Origin: Candidatus Nealsoniibacteriota bacterium | Lineage (GTDB): Bacteria; Patescibacteriota; Minisyncoccia; Minisyncoccales; PWPS01 | Assembly: GCA_003554915.1 (NCBI GenBank) | Contig: PWHM01000040.1 | Span: 1 to 20,618 of the forward strand | DNA: 20,618 bases | Direction of reading: 5' to 3' | Notes under the pieces: generated by a model | The model's input: the letters and a program-made list of their open reading frames with translations, nothing else | The model's database searches: none | What the model was told of the DNA's origin: nothing | Shown: positions 13,721-20,618 of the stretch, one piece after another | Numbering within the stretch: the stretch's first letter is position 1 | Layout: each line of letters starts with the position of its first letter | Translations under genes and position numbers: made by a program

Positions 13721-15537
13721 ATTATTTTTTCGAACTCTTCTTTCTCTATGGTTTCTTTTTCTATTAAGACTTCGGCCAGTTCCTTTAACTTTTCTTCGTT
13801 TTTCTTTAATATCTTCTTTGCCTTTTTTTCGGCATCTTTTATTATTTTCGATATCTCCTTATCTATTTTCGCCGCTACTTCTTCCGAATAGTTCTTTTCT
13901 TCCGATATTTCTTCACCTAAGAAAACATGCTCTCTTTCTCCTCCGTAGGCGATCGGCCCCAAAGAAGACATTCCGTATTTCTTAACCAGTTTTCTGGCGT
14001 ACTTGGAAGCTTTTTCCAGATCGTTGGCCGCTCCGGTGGTCGTTTCGTCGTATATTATCTGCTCTGCGGTGTATCCTCCCAAGAGAACCGATATTTCGGC
14101 CATGAATTCTTTCTTGTTTTTAATTCTTTTTTCTTCCATCGGCATTTTCAAGGTATATCCGGCCGCTTGACCTCTTGATATTATGGAAACTTTCCGGACT
14201 TCTTGTGTTTCGGAAAGAAGAGAAGAAACCAAGGCGTGACCGGCTTCGTGGTAAGCACTTATCTCTTTTTCTTTTTCGCTCAGGATATGACTTTTTCTTT
14301 CCGGGCCCAAAAGAACTTTTTCTATTGATTCCAAGAACTCTTTTTGGGTTATTTTCTTTTTTTCTCTCCTGGCGGTCAAAATAGCGGCTTCGTTGGTTAG
14401 GTTTTCCAGATCAGCTCCGGAAAATCCGGGAGTTCTTTCGGCCACCTCTTGCAAGTCGACGTCTTCGGCCAAGGGTTTTTTTCTGGTATGAATTTCCAGG
14501 ATTTTCTTTCTCGCTTTCAAGTCCGGAGAATCAAGAATGATCTTTCGGTCAAATCTTCCCGGTCTGAGTAGAGCGGGGTCAAGTACGTCCGGTCTGTTGG
14601 TGCTGGCCAAGACGACAACTTTGGTGCCTTTATCAAAACCGTCCAGCTCGACGAGAATTTGATTCAGGGTCTGCTCTCTTTCGTCGTTTCCTCCCCCTAA
14701 ACCGGCTCCTCTTTTTCTTCCGATGGCGTCCAGCTCATCTATATATACTATGCAGGGCTGCTTTGCTTTTGCTTTCTGAAACAAATCCCTGACTCTTCCG
14801 GAACCGACTCCGACGAACATTTCGATGAATTCCGAACCGGATATTTCAAAGAAGGGAACGTCCGCTTCTCCGGATACGGCTTGTGCCAAAAGAGTTTTTC
14901 CGGTTCCCGGTGGGCCGGTGAGAAGGACTCCTTTTGGTATTTTAGCTCCTACGTCAGAGAACTTTTTCGGGTTTTTTAAGAATTCCACAACTTCTTTCAA
15001 TTCGTCTTTAGCTTCCTCCAATCCGGCTACGTCTTCAAAGTCCACGTCTTTCTTGGGCAAACCTCCTTCTCCGAAGAGACGGGCTTTGGTTTTTGAAAAA
15101 TCCAAGGCGCTACTGGCTCCACCTTTGGCTTTTTTCATTATCATTTGGAAAAATATCACCAGAAAAAGTATCGGTAAGAAGATTATAAGCAGAGTAGTCA
15201 GCCAACCCCAATCCGTTTCTTCTTCGTATTCAATGGATACGTTTCTGACCGCTTCCTCGTCGGCACCCCATCGCTCTAAAAATTCCAGCAGGGATATCTC
15301 CGCTTCTTTTCTGCCGATCATTTCGGTTTCGTCTTCCAAAAACACCCTAATTTCGTTTCCCGTCAGGGTTATTTCGGCTATCTCTCCCTCGTTTATCTTT
15401 TCAACCAAGTTTCTCGTTGAAATTCTTTCCGGGGACTCCAAAAGCCCCCAATTTTCAGAAGCAACCGAAAAAAGAACCACCAGAATAAGCAGAATTAAAA
15501 AAAACGAAACTAAATTTTTGGTCAGATTTTTGAACAT
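13711..15537 (-). CDS. ftsH: ATP-dependent zinc metalloprotease FtsH
   Basis: A membrane-bound hexameric AAA protease that degrades damaged or unassembled membrane proteins and some soluble regulators. The 608 residues show a first membrane helix (about 8-26), a small extracytoplasmic domain (about 28-110) and a second helix (about 111-131). The AAA module has Walker A GPPGTGKTLL (208-217), Walker B CIVYIDELDAIGR (262-274) and the second region of homology with ASTNRPDVLDPALLRPGRFDR near 311-331. The M41 protease zinc site is HEAGH (430-434), with Asp506 in TTGAANDLEKAS as third ligand. A charged coiled coil ends the protein. The stop TAG and last two codons lie within tRNA-Ile(UAU). A promoter 12 bases upstream of the ATG gives a very short leader. 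Confidence 0.97.
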   Translation of the reverse strand: MFKNLTKNLVSFFLILLILVVLFSVASENWGLLESPERISTRNLVEKINEGEIAEITLTGNEIRVFLEDETEMIGRKEAEISLLEFLERWGADEEAVRNVSIEYEEETDWGWLTTLLIIFLPILFLVIFFQMIMKKAKGGASSALDFSKTKARLFGEGGLPKKDVDFEDVAGLEEAKDELKEVVEFLKNPKKFSDVGAKIPKGVLLTGPPGTGKTLLAQAVSGEADVPFFEISGSEFIEMFVGVGSGRVRDLFQKAKAKQPCIVYIDELDAIGRKRGAGLGGGNDEREQTLNQILVELDGFDKGTKVVVLASTNRPDVLDPALLRPGRFDRKIILDSPDLKARKKILEIHTRKKPLAEDVDLQEVAERTPGFSGADLENLTNEAAILTARREKKKITQKEFLESIEKVLLGPERKSHILSEKEKEISAYHEAGHALVSSLLSETQEVRKVSIISRGQAAGYTLKMPMEEKRIKNKKEFMAEISVLLGGYTAEQIIYDETTTGAANDLEKASKYARKLVKKYGMSSLGPIAYGGEREHVFLGEEISEEKNYSEEVAAKIDKEISKIIKDAEKKAKKILKKNEEKLKELAEVLIEKETIEKEEFEKIMGA

Positions 15538-15549
15538 TTACGTCTATTT

Positions 15550-15577
15550 AGAATAGCATATTTCTTCTAAACTTCAA
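15550..15577 (-). promoter_or_regulatory. Promoter for ftsH and the downstream tRNA/mRNA unit
   Basis: On the minus strand, TTGAAG (15572-15577), a 16-base spacer and TATTCT (15550-15555) lie 12 bases before the ATG. Initiation near 15543 would leave about six untranslated bases. It stands back to back with the tRNA-Arg promoter. Confidence 0.5.
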
Positions 15578-15584
15578 GCTGTCG

Positions 15585-15612
15585 TTGACTAAACTCGCTT
15601 AATTTGTATAAT
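15585..15612 (+). promoter_or_regulatory. Strong promoter for the tRNA-Arg/His/Arg cluster
   Basis: TTGACT (15585-15590), a 16-base spacer and a consensus TATAAT (15607-15612) lie 16 bases before tRNA-Arg(UCU). It is among the best promoter matches in the window. Confidence 0.7.
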
Positions 15613-15628
15613 AGTTAAGCAAACACCA

Positions 15629-15701
15629 GCCCCCATAGCTCAACTGGATAGAGCACGGGCCTTCTAAGCCCGATGTCCGGGTTCGACTCCTGGTGGGGGT
15701 A
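15629..15701 (+). tRNA. tRNA-Arg(UCU)
   Basis: Acceptor GCCCCCA/TGGGGGT (G1-U72 wobble), D stem GCTC/GAGC, and anticodon stem CGGGC/GCCCG with loop CTTCTAA and anticodon TCT, reading AGA. The T arm is CCGGG-TTCGACT-CCTGG and the discriminator is A. CCA is not encoded. Confidence 0.94.
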
Positions 15702-15739
15702 CATACTTTAGTAAATAACCGGACAGTTCACACATATAT

Positions 15740-15815
15740 GGCGGCCGTAGCTTAATTGGTAAAGCACTCGGTTGTGGTCCGAGAGTTTCTGCGGGTTCGA
15801 ATCCCGTCGGTCGCC
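15740..15815 (+). tRNA. tRNA-His(GUG)
   Basis: Acceptor GCGGCCG/CGGTCGC with an extra G at -1 (15740) opposite discriminator C73, the hallmark of tRNA-His. The anticodon stem CTCGG/CCGAG holds loop TTGTGGT with anticodon GTG. The T arm is GCGGG-TTCGAAT-CCCGT. The variable loop looks slightly long at about seven bases. Confidence 0.94.
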
Positions 15816-15841
15816 CACTTTTATTTTTGAAGAACATATGC

Positions 15842-15914
15842 CTCCTCGTAGCTCAACTGGATAGAGCGGTTCCCTCCTAAGGAACAAATGGGGGTTCGAG
15901 TCCTCCCGAGGAGA
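15842..15914 (+). tRNA. tRNA-Arg(CCU)
   Basis: Acceptor CTCCTCG/CGAGGAG, D stem GCTC/GAGC, and anticodon stem GTTCC/GGAAC with loop CTCCTAA and anticodon CCT, reading AGG. The T arm is GGGGG-TTCGAGT-CCTCC and the discriminator is A. It starts with C1, which pairs with G72. Confidence 0.94.
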
Positions 15915-15947
15915 CAATTAAAAGGGTGGTTAGTTTTAAACTCCTGT

Positions 15948-15990
15948 AAATTAAAAAAACGGAGTCTGAGAGGACCCCGTTTTTTAATTT
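15948..15990. terminator. Bidirectional terminator between tRNA-Arg and rpsA
   Basis: ACGG (15959-15962) pairs with CCGT (15977-15980), with an inner GTC/GAC. The stem is extended by A runs on the left and T runs on the right, continuing to AAATT/AATTT. Both strands therefore end in a U tract, which suits the convergent tRNA cluster and rpsA. Confidence 0.8.
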
Positions 15991-16001
15991 GATGATTGGA
16001 A

Positions 16002-17051
16002 TTAATCCTTGAGTCGCAAGCTTAACCTATGCTCCTCGGCGTCCATGGAAAGAATTTCGAACTCGAATTCTTTTCCTATTTCCAAAGCGGCTTCCATCCT
16101 TTCTTTAGTTCCGAACTCGGAAATGTGGCAGAGTCCTTGAATGCCGGAATCCAGCTCAACGAAAGCTCCGAAAGAGACGAATTTGGTAACCTTTCCTTCT
16201 ATTATATCTCCTTTGGAGTGTTTTTCCTGAATCGTTTTCCAAGGATCCTCTTTCAATGCCTTTAGAGAAAGAAATACTTTTCCGTCCTCTATTTTGATTA
16301 TTTTGGCTTCTATTTTCTGACCTTCTTCCAATATGTCCGAAGGATGAGAAACCAAACTCCAATCCAGCTCGGAAATATGGATAAGACCTTCTATTCCTTC
16401 TCCGAATTTTATAAAGGCTCCGAAATCGACTATTCCCGTAATTTTTCCTTCCACGACGTCACCTTCTGAGAAATTTTCAAGAGCTTCTTCCTTCTTTTCC
16501 ATCTCTCTTATTTTTTCCGAAAGAATGATTTTTTCGTCCGATTTATCCAAATCCAAAATCCTTACGTCCAATTTTTCACCGACCAGCTTTTGAAGTTCTT
16601 CCAAAATTTTGTCTCTGTCTCCACCTTCCACGTGCGGATAATTTTCCGAGGAAAGTTGCGAAGAGGGAAGAAAGGAGGGTATTCCGAACATTTTTGCCAA
16701 AAGCCCTCCCTTGTTGGCTCCCTCTATCTTCACGGTTACCGTTTCGCTGTTTTCTTTCTTTTCTTCCAAAACGTCCCAAGCCATATCCTTTCGAGCTTCA
16801 TGGTGGGAGACTTCTACGTAGCCGTCTTCTCCGTCTATCTCTTTTATTTTTACGGCGACCGTTTCACCGTTTTCGAGATTTTTGAGCTCGTCTTTGGACT
16901 TGTAGAACTCTCGACCGAATATTATTCCGGTTCCGAATATTCCCAAATCTACATAAGCGGCGGCCCTGCCCTTTCCGACAATTTCTCCTTCGACGATAGT
17001 TCCTTCTTTGGGGATTTCAAGTAAATTTCCTTCTTGTAGTTTACCTTTCAT
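16002..17051 (-). CDS. rpsA: 30S ribosomal protein S1 (four S1 domains)
   Basis: S1 is an RNA-binding protein that helps the 30S subunit capture and unfold mRNA. The 349-residue product holds four S1/OB domains at about 14-85, 98-178, 194-264 and 280-349. The last two are the most canonical, with GDVVEGKITGIVDFGAFIKF and GDIIEGKVTKFVSFGAFVEL, each followed by GLIHISEL or GLCHISEF. Domains one and two are more divergent, as is usual for ribosome-anchoring domains. E. coli S1 has six domains; four-domain forms are common elsewhere. No Shine-Dalgarno precedes the ATG, as in E. coli rpsA, and a strongly structured leader lies upstream. In an SD-poor genome S1 may weigh heavily in initiation, though that is inference. 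Confidence 0.94.
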   Translation of the reverse strand: MKGKLQEGNLLEIPKEGTIVEGEIVGKGRAAAYVDLGIFGTGIIFGREFYKSKDELKNLENGETVAVKIKEIDGEDGYVEVSHHEARKDMAWDVLEEKKENSETVTVKIEGANKGGLLAKMFGIPSFLPSSQLSSENYPHVEGGDRDKILEELQKLVGEKLDVRILDLDKSDEKIILSEKIREMEKKEEALENFSEGDVVEGKITGIVDFGAFIKFGEGIEGLIHISELDWSLVSHPSDILEEGQKIEAKIIKIEDGKVFLSLKALKEDPWKTIQEKHSKGDIIEGKVTKFVSFGAFVELDSGIQGLCHISEFGTKERMEAALEIGKEFEFEILSMDAEEHRLSLRLKD

Positions 17052-17163
17052 AGATTTTGTTAGAAGCGGCTCGAATAAAGCTTCTTATTGATTAATAATC
17101 TTTTTAATTTAAGCGGATGTCCGGTCTTCGAGCCGAAACCGTTACGGACAATCGCTTTGCTAA
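17052..17163 (-). promoter_or_regulatory. Structured rpsA leader with competing or kissing helices
   Basis: On the minus strand the predicted transcript starts just before a long stem: 17145-17157 pairs with 17111-17123, 12 of 13 positions. Its apex forms an inner hairpin (17134-17141 with 17122-17130, one bulge). CGGCTCGAA within that apex (17127-17135) is perfectly complementary over nine bases to TTCGAGCCG at 17067-17075, about 16 bases before the start codon. The second site sits in the loop of a six-bp hairpin (17062-17067 with 17080-17085). The two sites could form a pseudoknot or kissing complex, or compete with the apical hairpin. The layout suggests translational autoregulation of S1, by analogy with E. 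coli. Confidence 0.55.
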
Positions 17164-17169
17164 TTATGT

Positions 17170-17197
17170 ATTTTACATAATATCTTGATTTTTTCAA
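17170..17197 (-). promoter_or_regulatory. Candidate rpsA promoter
   Basis: On the minus strand, TTGAAA (17192-17197), a 16-base spacer and TAAAAT (17170-17175) predict initiation near 17163, just before the leader stem. Its -35 box lies within the promoter of the divergent MBL gene. Confidence 0.5.
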
Positions 17198-17213
17198 GTG
17201 TGCCTGATAAAAT
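17185..17213 (+). promoter_or_regulatory. Candidate promoter for the MBL-gyrA operon
   Basis: TTGATT (17185-17190), a 17-base spacer and TAAAAT (17208-17213) predict initiation near 17220 and a leader of about 25 bases. It interleaves with the rpsA promoter, so the two polymerases would exclude each other. Confidence 0.5.
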
Positions 17214-17244
17214 AGAACAGATAAAAAGATAATTTCTAAGACTT

Positions 17245-17919
17245 ATGGACTTTAAATGGCACGGACAATCCTGCTTTTATATTTCCGGAAAAAGAAAGAG
17301 GAAATCAAGGAAAAAGGTATCCATTCTCACGGATCCTTTCGATGAATCTACCGGATTAAAACTCTACAAGAAAAACGTCGACATAGTGCTTGTTTCTCAT
17401 AATCATGGAGATCACTCCAATTTGGAGGCGGTAAACGAAGAAGCTTTTGTAATAGACGGACCGGGAGAATACGAAGTGGAAAACACCCTGATAAGGGGAA
17501 TTTTTTCTTATCACGACGACGAAAAAGGCAAAGAAAGAGGAGTTAACACGATATACGTTCTGGAATCGGAAGGAATGAACGTTTGTCATTTGGGAGATTT
17601 GGGCCAAAAAGAACTTACCGACAATCAACTTAAAGAGATTGGAGAAGTTGATGTCTTGTTAATTCCCGTCGGCGGAAATTACACCATCGGGGCCAAGACG
17701 GCCAGCAAAATAATATCACAACTGGAACCGAAGGCCGTAATCCCCATGCACTATAAAGTTCCGGGATTAAAGTTGGATTTGGAAGAGCCGGAAAAGTTTT
17801 TGAAAGCTATGGGGGCAAAAGACAAAGAGGCCAAGGACAAAGTGTCAATTTCTCGAACCAATTTATCCGAAGGAGAAATACAAGTACACAAACTGAAGCC
17901 ACAAAGTAAAAAAGCATAA
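17245..17919 (+). CDS. MBL-fold metal-dependent hydrolase (UlaG/YtkL-like)
   Basis: A 224-residue metallo-beta-lactamase-fold protein of the compact Lactamase_B_3 type, the group that contains UlaG-like lactonases and uncharacterised hydrolases. It begins with the typical FKWHGQSCFYI and has LTDPFD near 28-33, the metal motif HNHGDH (His52, His54, Asp56, His57), GPGEYEV near 72-78, HLGDLG (His115, Asp118) and PMHY (His169). The metal site looks complete. Substrate and pathway are unknown. It is probably the first gene of an operon with gyrA, which begins 12 bases after its stop. Genes of this type next to gyrase are a context clue only; no direct link to DNA topology is implied. Confidence 0.87.
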   Translation: MDFKWHGQSCFYISGKRKRKSRKKVSILTDPFDESTGLKLYKKNVDIVLVSHNHGDHSNLEAVNEEAFVIDGPGEYEVENTLIRGIFSYHDDEKGKERGVNTIYVLESEGMNVCHLGDLGQKELTDNQLKEIGEVDVLLIPVGGNYTIGAKTASKIISQLEPKAVIPMHYKVPGLKLDLEEPEKFLKAMGAKDKEAKDKVSISRTNLSEGEIQVHKLKPQSKKA

Positions 17920-17931
17920 TACTATAAAAAG

Positions 17932-20618
17932 ATGGAAGATGACAATTTTGAAGAATACGATATAGGGTACGTAAAACCCAAAAGCATAGAAGAGGAGATG
18001 AAAAAATCCTACATCGACTACGCGATGTCGGTCATCGTCGGGAGAGCGCTTCCCGACGTCAGGGACGGACTTAAGCCGGTTCACAGAAGAATTCTCTACA
18101 CAATGAAAGAAGACGGACTCACTCCCGGTGCCAAGTACAAAAAGTCAGCCAGCGTGGTCGGAATGACTTTGGCCAGATATCATCCTCACGGAGACACCGC
18201 CGTTTACAACTCGATGGTTAGAATGGCTCAGGATTTTTCTCTTCGATACCCCTTGGTGGAAGGGCAAGGGAACTTCGGTTGTTTTACCGGAGATACAAAG
18301 GTTAGATTAACCGATGGTCGCAATATCAGTTTTAAAAAAATGGTTGAAGAAAGGAAAGAAGGAGAAAGACACTGGGGATTCACTTATAATCGTGAGAAGA
18401 AAAGTATTGAGATTTCGGAACTATTAAAGCCCCGTCTCACGAAAGAAAATGCGGAGCTGGTAGAAGTAGAGCTGGACAACGGGGAAAAAATTAAGTGTAC
18501 TCCGGATCATAAATTTATGACGAGAAATGGGGAGTACAAAGAGGCCCGGAATCTAAATACCGGTGATTCTCTTATGCCCATGTATTCTGATCGTTATGAT
18601 GGAAAAGATGAAGAATTGGAAGGTTATGAAATTGTTAAACATCCGGGTAATGATGAATGGGACTTCGTACATCATTTAGCGGATGAATGGAACTTGAAAA
18701 AAGGAGCTTACAAAAAGGAAGATGGCAGGGTAAGACATCACAAAGATTTTGATAAATATAACAACAACCCTTCTTATAAAAACAAAGTTATTAGAAGTAA
18801 AATTTTGGGATACGTAAATTCTCTTCTTTCTGATTATTCTGAAATAACACCGAAGGTATACGAAAAGAATAGAAAAAATAATGGAGTGCCTAAAGTAAAG
18901 AATACTCTGGATTATTTTGATAGTTTTTCTGAAATAATCGAGGAGGCAAAAACTTACAACCACAAGGTAGTAAATGTTAGATCAATAGAAGAAAAGGAAG
19001 ATGTATATGACTTGACTACTAAACCACATCATAATTTTCTCCTTTCCTCAGGTGTTTTCGTTCACAATTCAATCGATGATGATCCTCCCGGAGCTCAAAG
19101 ATATACAGAGGCGAAACTTTCCAAAATCGGAGACGTGATGCTGGAAGACATAAACAAGGATACGGTTGATTTTATTGAAAATTATGATGGAACCAAAAAA
19201 GAACCGACGGTACTTCCCTCCCCGGTCCCTCAGCTTCTACTCAACGGATCTTTGGGTATAGCCGTCGGAATGGCGACCAACATTCCTCCCCATAATTTGG
19301 GAGAAACGATAGATGCCGCCACTCATCTTCTGGAGAATCCGGACACCGATACCGAAGACCTGTTTAAGTATATAAAAGGACCCGACTTCCCGACCGGCGG
19401 AGAGATATTCAACAAAGAGCAGATAATTACCGCCTATTCGCAAGGAAAAGGAGGTATTAAAGTAAGAGGAAAGGCGGAAATAAAGGAAAAAGCCAGAAGT
19501 GCCCAGATCATAATTAGCGAGATTCCCTACGGAGTTAAAAAATCCAAGATGGTCGAAGAATTCGCCAAATTGGTAAAGGACGGAAAGCTGGAAGGAGTTA
19601 AAGACATAAGAGATGAATCGGACAGGGATGGATTGAGAGTGGCGATTGACCTTAAGAGAAACGCCTATCCCCGAAAAGTCTTGAACCGACTTTTCAACTA
19701 TAGCTCTCTGCAAAAAAAGTTTCATTTGAACATGATCGCACTCGTGGACGGAATTCAGCCCAGAGTTCTCAGTTTGGTTGAAATTTTGGAGTATTATCTC
19801 GAACACCGAATTGAAGTCGTAACCCGAAGATTAAAACACGACTTGCAAAAAGCAAAAGACAGAGCTCATATATTGGAAGGCCTTTACAAAGCATTGGTCG
19901 ATATTGACGAAATAATCGAAACCATCAAGGCGTCAGAAAATAAAGAAGAAGCCAAAGACAACTTAATGGGCGAATACAATTTGAGCGACTTGCAAGCTTT
20001 GGCTATTTTGAGAATGAGACTTCAAAGGTTGGCCAAATTGGAAAGAGTGGAAGTGGAAAATGAATTGGAAGAAAAAAGAGAGATTATAAAGAACTTGACC
20101 GCTATCTTGGAAAGTGATAAAAAGATCAAAAAAGTAGTAAAAGAGGAGCTGGAAGAAATGAAGGAAAAGTTCGACGACGAAAGGAGAACGGAGGTAAACG
20201 AAAATCCCTTGGGCAGCATTAAGGAAAAAGACCTCATTCCTAAAGAAAGCGCAATAGTGACTATTACCAAAGGAGGATATATAAAAAGAATTAATCCTTC
20301 GACCTACAAAAAGCAAAAGAGAGGCGGAAAGGGAATTTTAGGAATGAAAACCAGCCAAGATGACGTAGTTGATCATTTCTTCAAAGCCAATACGCATGAC
20401 GACTTACTGTTTTTCACCGACACGGGAAAAGTTTTCCGTGTACCCGTTTACAAGGTTCCCGAAGGATCCAGAGCAGCTCGGGGAAGGGGAATTCTGAACT
20501 TTTTGGAACTCTCTACCGATGAAAATGTTTTAGCTGTCATACCGCTCGACAAGGACGGAAAAGACGGAAAGGTGAAAAATTTGGTAATGATTACCGAAAA
20601 CGGTAAAATAAAAAAGAC
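17932..20618 (+). CDS. gyrA: DNA gyrase subunit A with an in-frame intein (3' end beyond window)
   Basis: The breakage-reunion subunit of gyrase, which with GyrB introduces negative supercoils. The frame is open from the ATG at 17932 to the window end (895 codons), including an intein at precursor residues 117-379. The N-extein has YAMSVIVGRALPDVRDGLKP, HRRILYTM and RYHPHGDTAVY. The C-extein resumes at SIDDDPPGAQRYTEAKL, where the catalytic tyrosine is Tyr391 of the precursor (Tyr128 after splicing). It continues with PQLLLNGSLGIAVGMATNIPPHN, the long coiled-coil region, and the start of the beta-pinwheel. The GyrA box QKRGGKG (20314-20334) marks gyrase rather than topoisomerase IV. The ATG lies 12 bases after the MBL gene with only an A-rich upstream. 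The stop codon is not in the window. Confidence 0.96.
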   Translation, partial: MEDDNFEEYDIGYVKPKSIEEEMKKSYIDYAMSVIVGRALPDVRDGLKPVHRRILYTMKEDGLTPGAKYKKSASVVGMTLARYHPHGDTAVYNSMVRMAQDFSLRYPLVEGQGNFGCFTGDTKVRLTDGRNISFKKMVEERKEGERHWGFTYNREKKSIEISELLKPRLTKENAELVEVELDNGEKIKCTPDHKFMTRNGEYKEARNLNTGDSLMPMYSDRYDGKDEELEGYEIVKHPGNDEWDFVHHLADEWNLKKGAYKKEDGRVRHHKDFDKYNNNPSYKNKVIRSKILGYVNSLLSDYSEITPKVYEKNRKNNGVPKVKNTLDYFDSFSEIIEEAKTYNHKVVNVRSIEEKEDVYDLTTKPHHNFLLSSGVFVHNSIDDDPPGAQRYTEAKLSKIGDVMLEDINKDTVDFIENYDGTKKEPTVLPSPVPQLLLNGSLGIAVGMATNIPPHNLGETIDAATHLLENPDTDTEDLFKYIKGPDFPTGGEIFNKEQIITAYSQGKGGIKVRGKAEIKEKARSAQIIISEIPYGVKKSKMVEEFAKLVKDGKLEGVKDIRDESDRDGLRVAIDLKRNAYPRKVLNRLFNYSSLQKKFHLNMIALVDGIQPRVLSLVEILEYYLEHRIEVVTRRLKHDLQKAKDRAHILEGLYKALVDIDEIIETIKASENKEEAKDNLMGEYNLSDLQALAILRMRLQRLAKLERVEVENELEEKREIIKNLTAILESDKKIKKVVKEELEEMKEKFDDERRTEVNENPLGSIKEKDLIPKESAIVTITKGGYIKRINPSTYKKQKRGGKGILGMKTSQDDVVDHFFKANTHDDLLFFTDTGKVFRVPVYKVPEGSRAARGRGILNFLELSTDENVLAVIPLDKDGKDGKVKNLVMITENGKIKK
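18280..19068 (+). other. GyrA intein with HNH-like endonuclease region
   Basis: A 263-residue class 1 intein in frame within gyrA. Block A starts CFTGDTKVRL with nucleophile Cys1. Block B is EKIKCTPDHKF (Thr74-x-x-His77). Block F is VYDLTTKPHHNFLL with Asp244. Block G is GVFVHN, ending His262-Asn263, and the C-extein begins with Ser. All splicing residues are present, so it should be active. Between about 115 and 215 lies HHLADEWNLKKGAY followed by GRVRHHKDFDKYNNNPS (His153/154, Asn161-163), resembling HNH homing endonucleases of bacterial inteins. The segment NHKVVNVRSIEEKEDVYDLT is characteristic of that intein group. Splicing would rejoin QGNFG to SIDDD, restoring the gyrase core 11 residues before the active-site tyrosine. 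Confidence 0.93.

Noticed and set aside
14825..15556. Plus-strand open frame of 243 codons antisense to ftsH
   Set aside because: FtsH motifs are intact on the minus strand; the antisense peptide has no recognisable domain and no start signal.
15708..15917. A 69-codon minus-strand open frame
   Set aside because: It is antisense to tRNA-His and tRNA-Arg(CCU).

Overview
This 20.6 kb window is ordinary bacterial chromosome, densely packed and moderately AT-rich. It carries housekeeping genes, 13 tRNA genes, and a few accessory features. Small, overlapping genes, an IF-2 that begins directly at its G domain, a short PilB/GspE ATPase, a UAU-anticodon tRNA-Ile and few Shine-Dalgarno sequences all suggest a reduced-genome lineage of the Candidate Phyla Radiation (Patescibacteria, perhaps Parcubacteria-like). 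That placement is inference; no rRNA is present. TGA ends tyrS, so this is not a UGA=Gly lineage.

Layout. 71-3075: dnaN (sliding clamp) converges on a class A penicillin-binding protein, and their stop codons overlap. 3169-4362: tyrS. 4343-7852 (minus strand): a tightly coupled operon, PilB/GspE-type ATPase - ruvB - yebC - ruvC. 7910-8558: tsaE, tRNA-Ala(GGC), tRNA-Ser(CGA). 8539-8999: a 22-bp repeat of the tRNA-Ser 3' end brackets a non-coding, quasi-palindromic insert. 9024-10790: infB, tRNA-Cys(GCA), tRNA-Leu(UAA), and a bidirectional terminator. 10884-11617 (minus): a membrane-anchored 3D-domain protein and tRNA-Gly(GCC). 11618-12136: a cluster of REP-like palindromes. 12137-15537 (minus): a mixed mRNA/tRNA unit, read as ftsH - tRNA-Ile(UAU) - tRNA-Val(GAC) - rluA-family gene - rplS - tRNA-Leu(GAG) - tRNA-Val(UAC) - tRNA-Phe(GAA). 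15629-15914: tRNA-Arg(UCU), tRNA-His, tRNA-Arg(CCU). 16002-17051 (minus): rpsA (ribosomal protein S1) with a structured leader. 17245-20618: an MBL-fold hydrolase, then gyrA, which is interrupted by an intein and runs off the window end.

The genes serve replication and topology (dnaN, gyrA), recombination (ruvB, ruvC), translation (tyrS, infB, rplS, rpsA, tsaE, pseudouridine synthase, tRNAs), envelope growth and quality control (PBP1A, 3D protein, FtsH) and pili (PilB). The items most worth following up are the tRNA-Ser-associated inverted-repeat insert, the GyrA intein beside the active-site tyrosine, the mutually exclusive or kissing helices in the rpsA leader, tRNA-Ile(UAU), and the overlap of ftsH with a tRNA. 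I saw no CRISPR array, no transposase and no complete undescribed multi-gene system.
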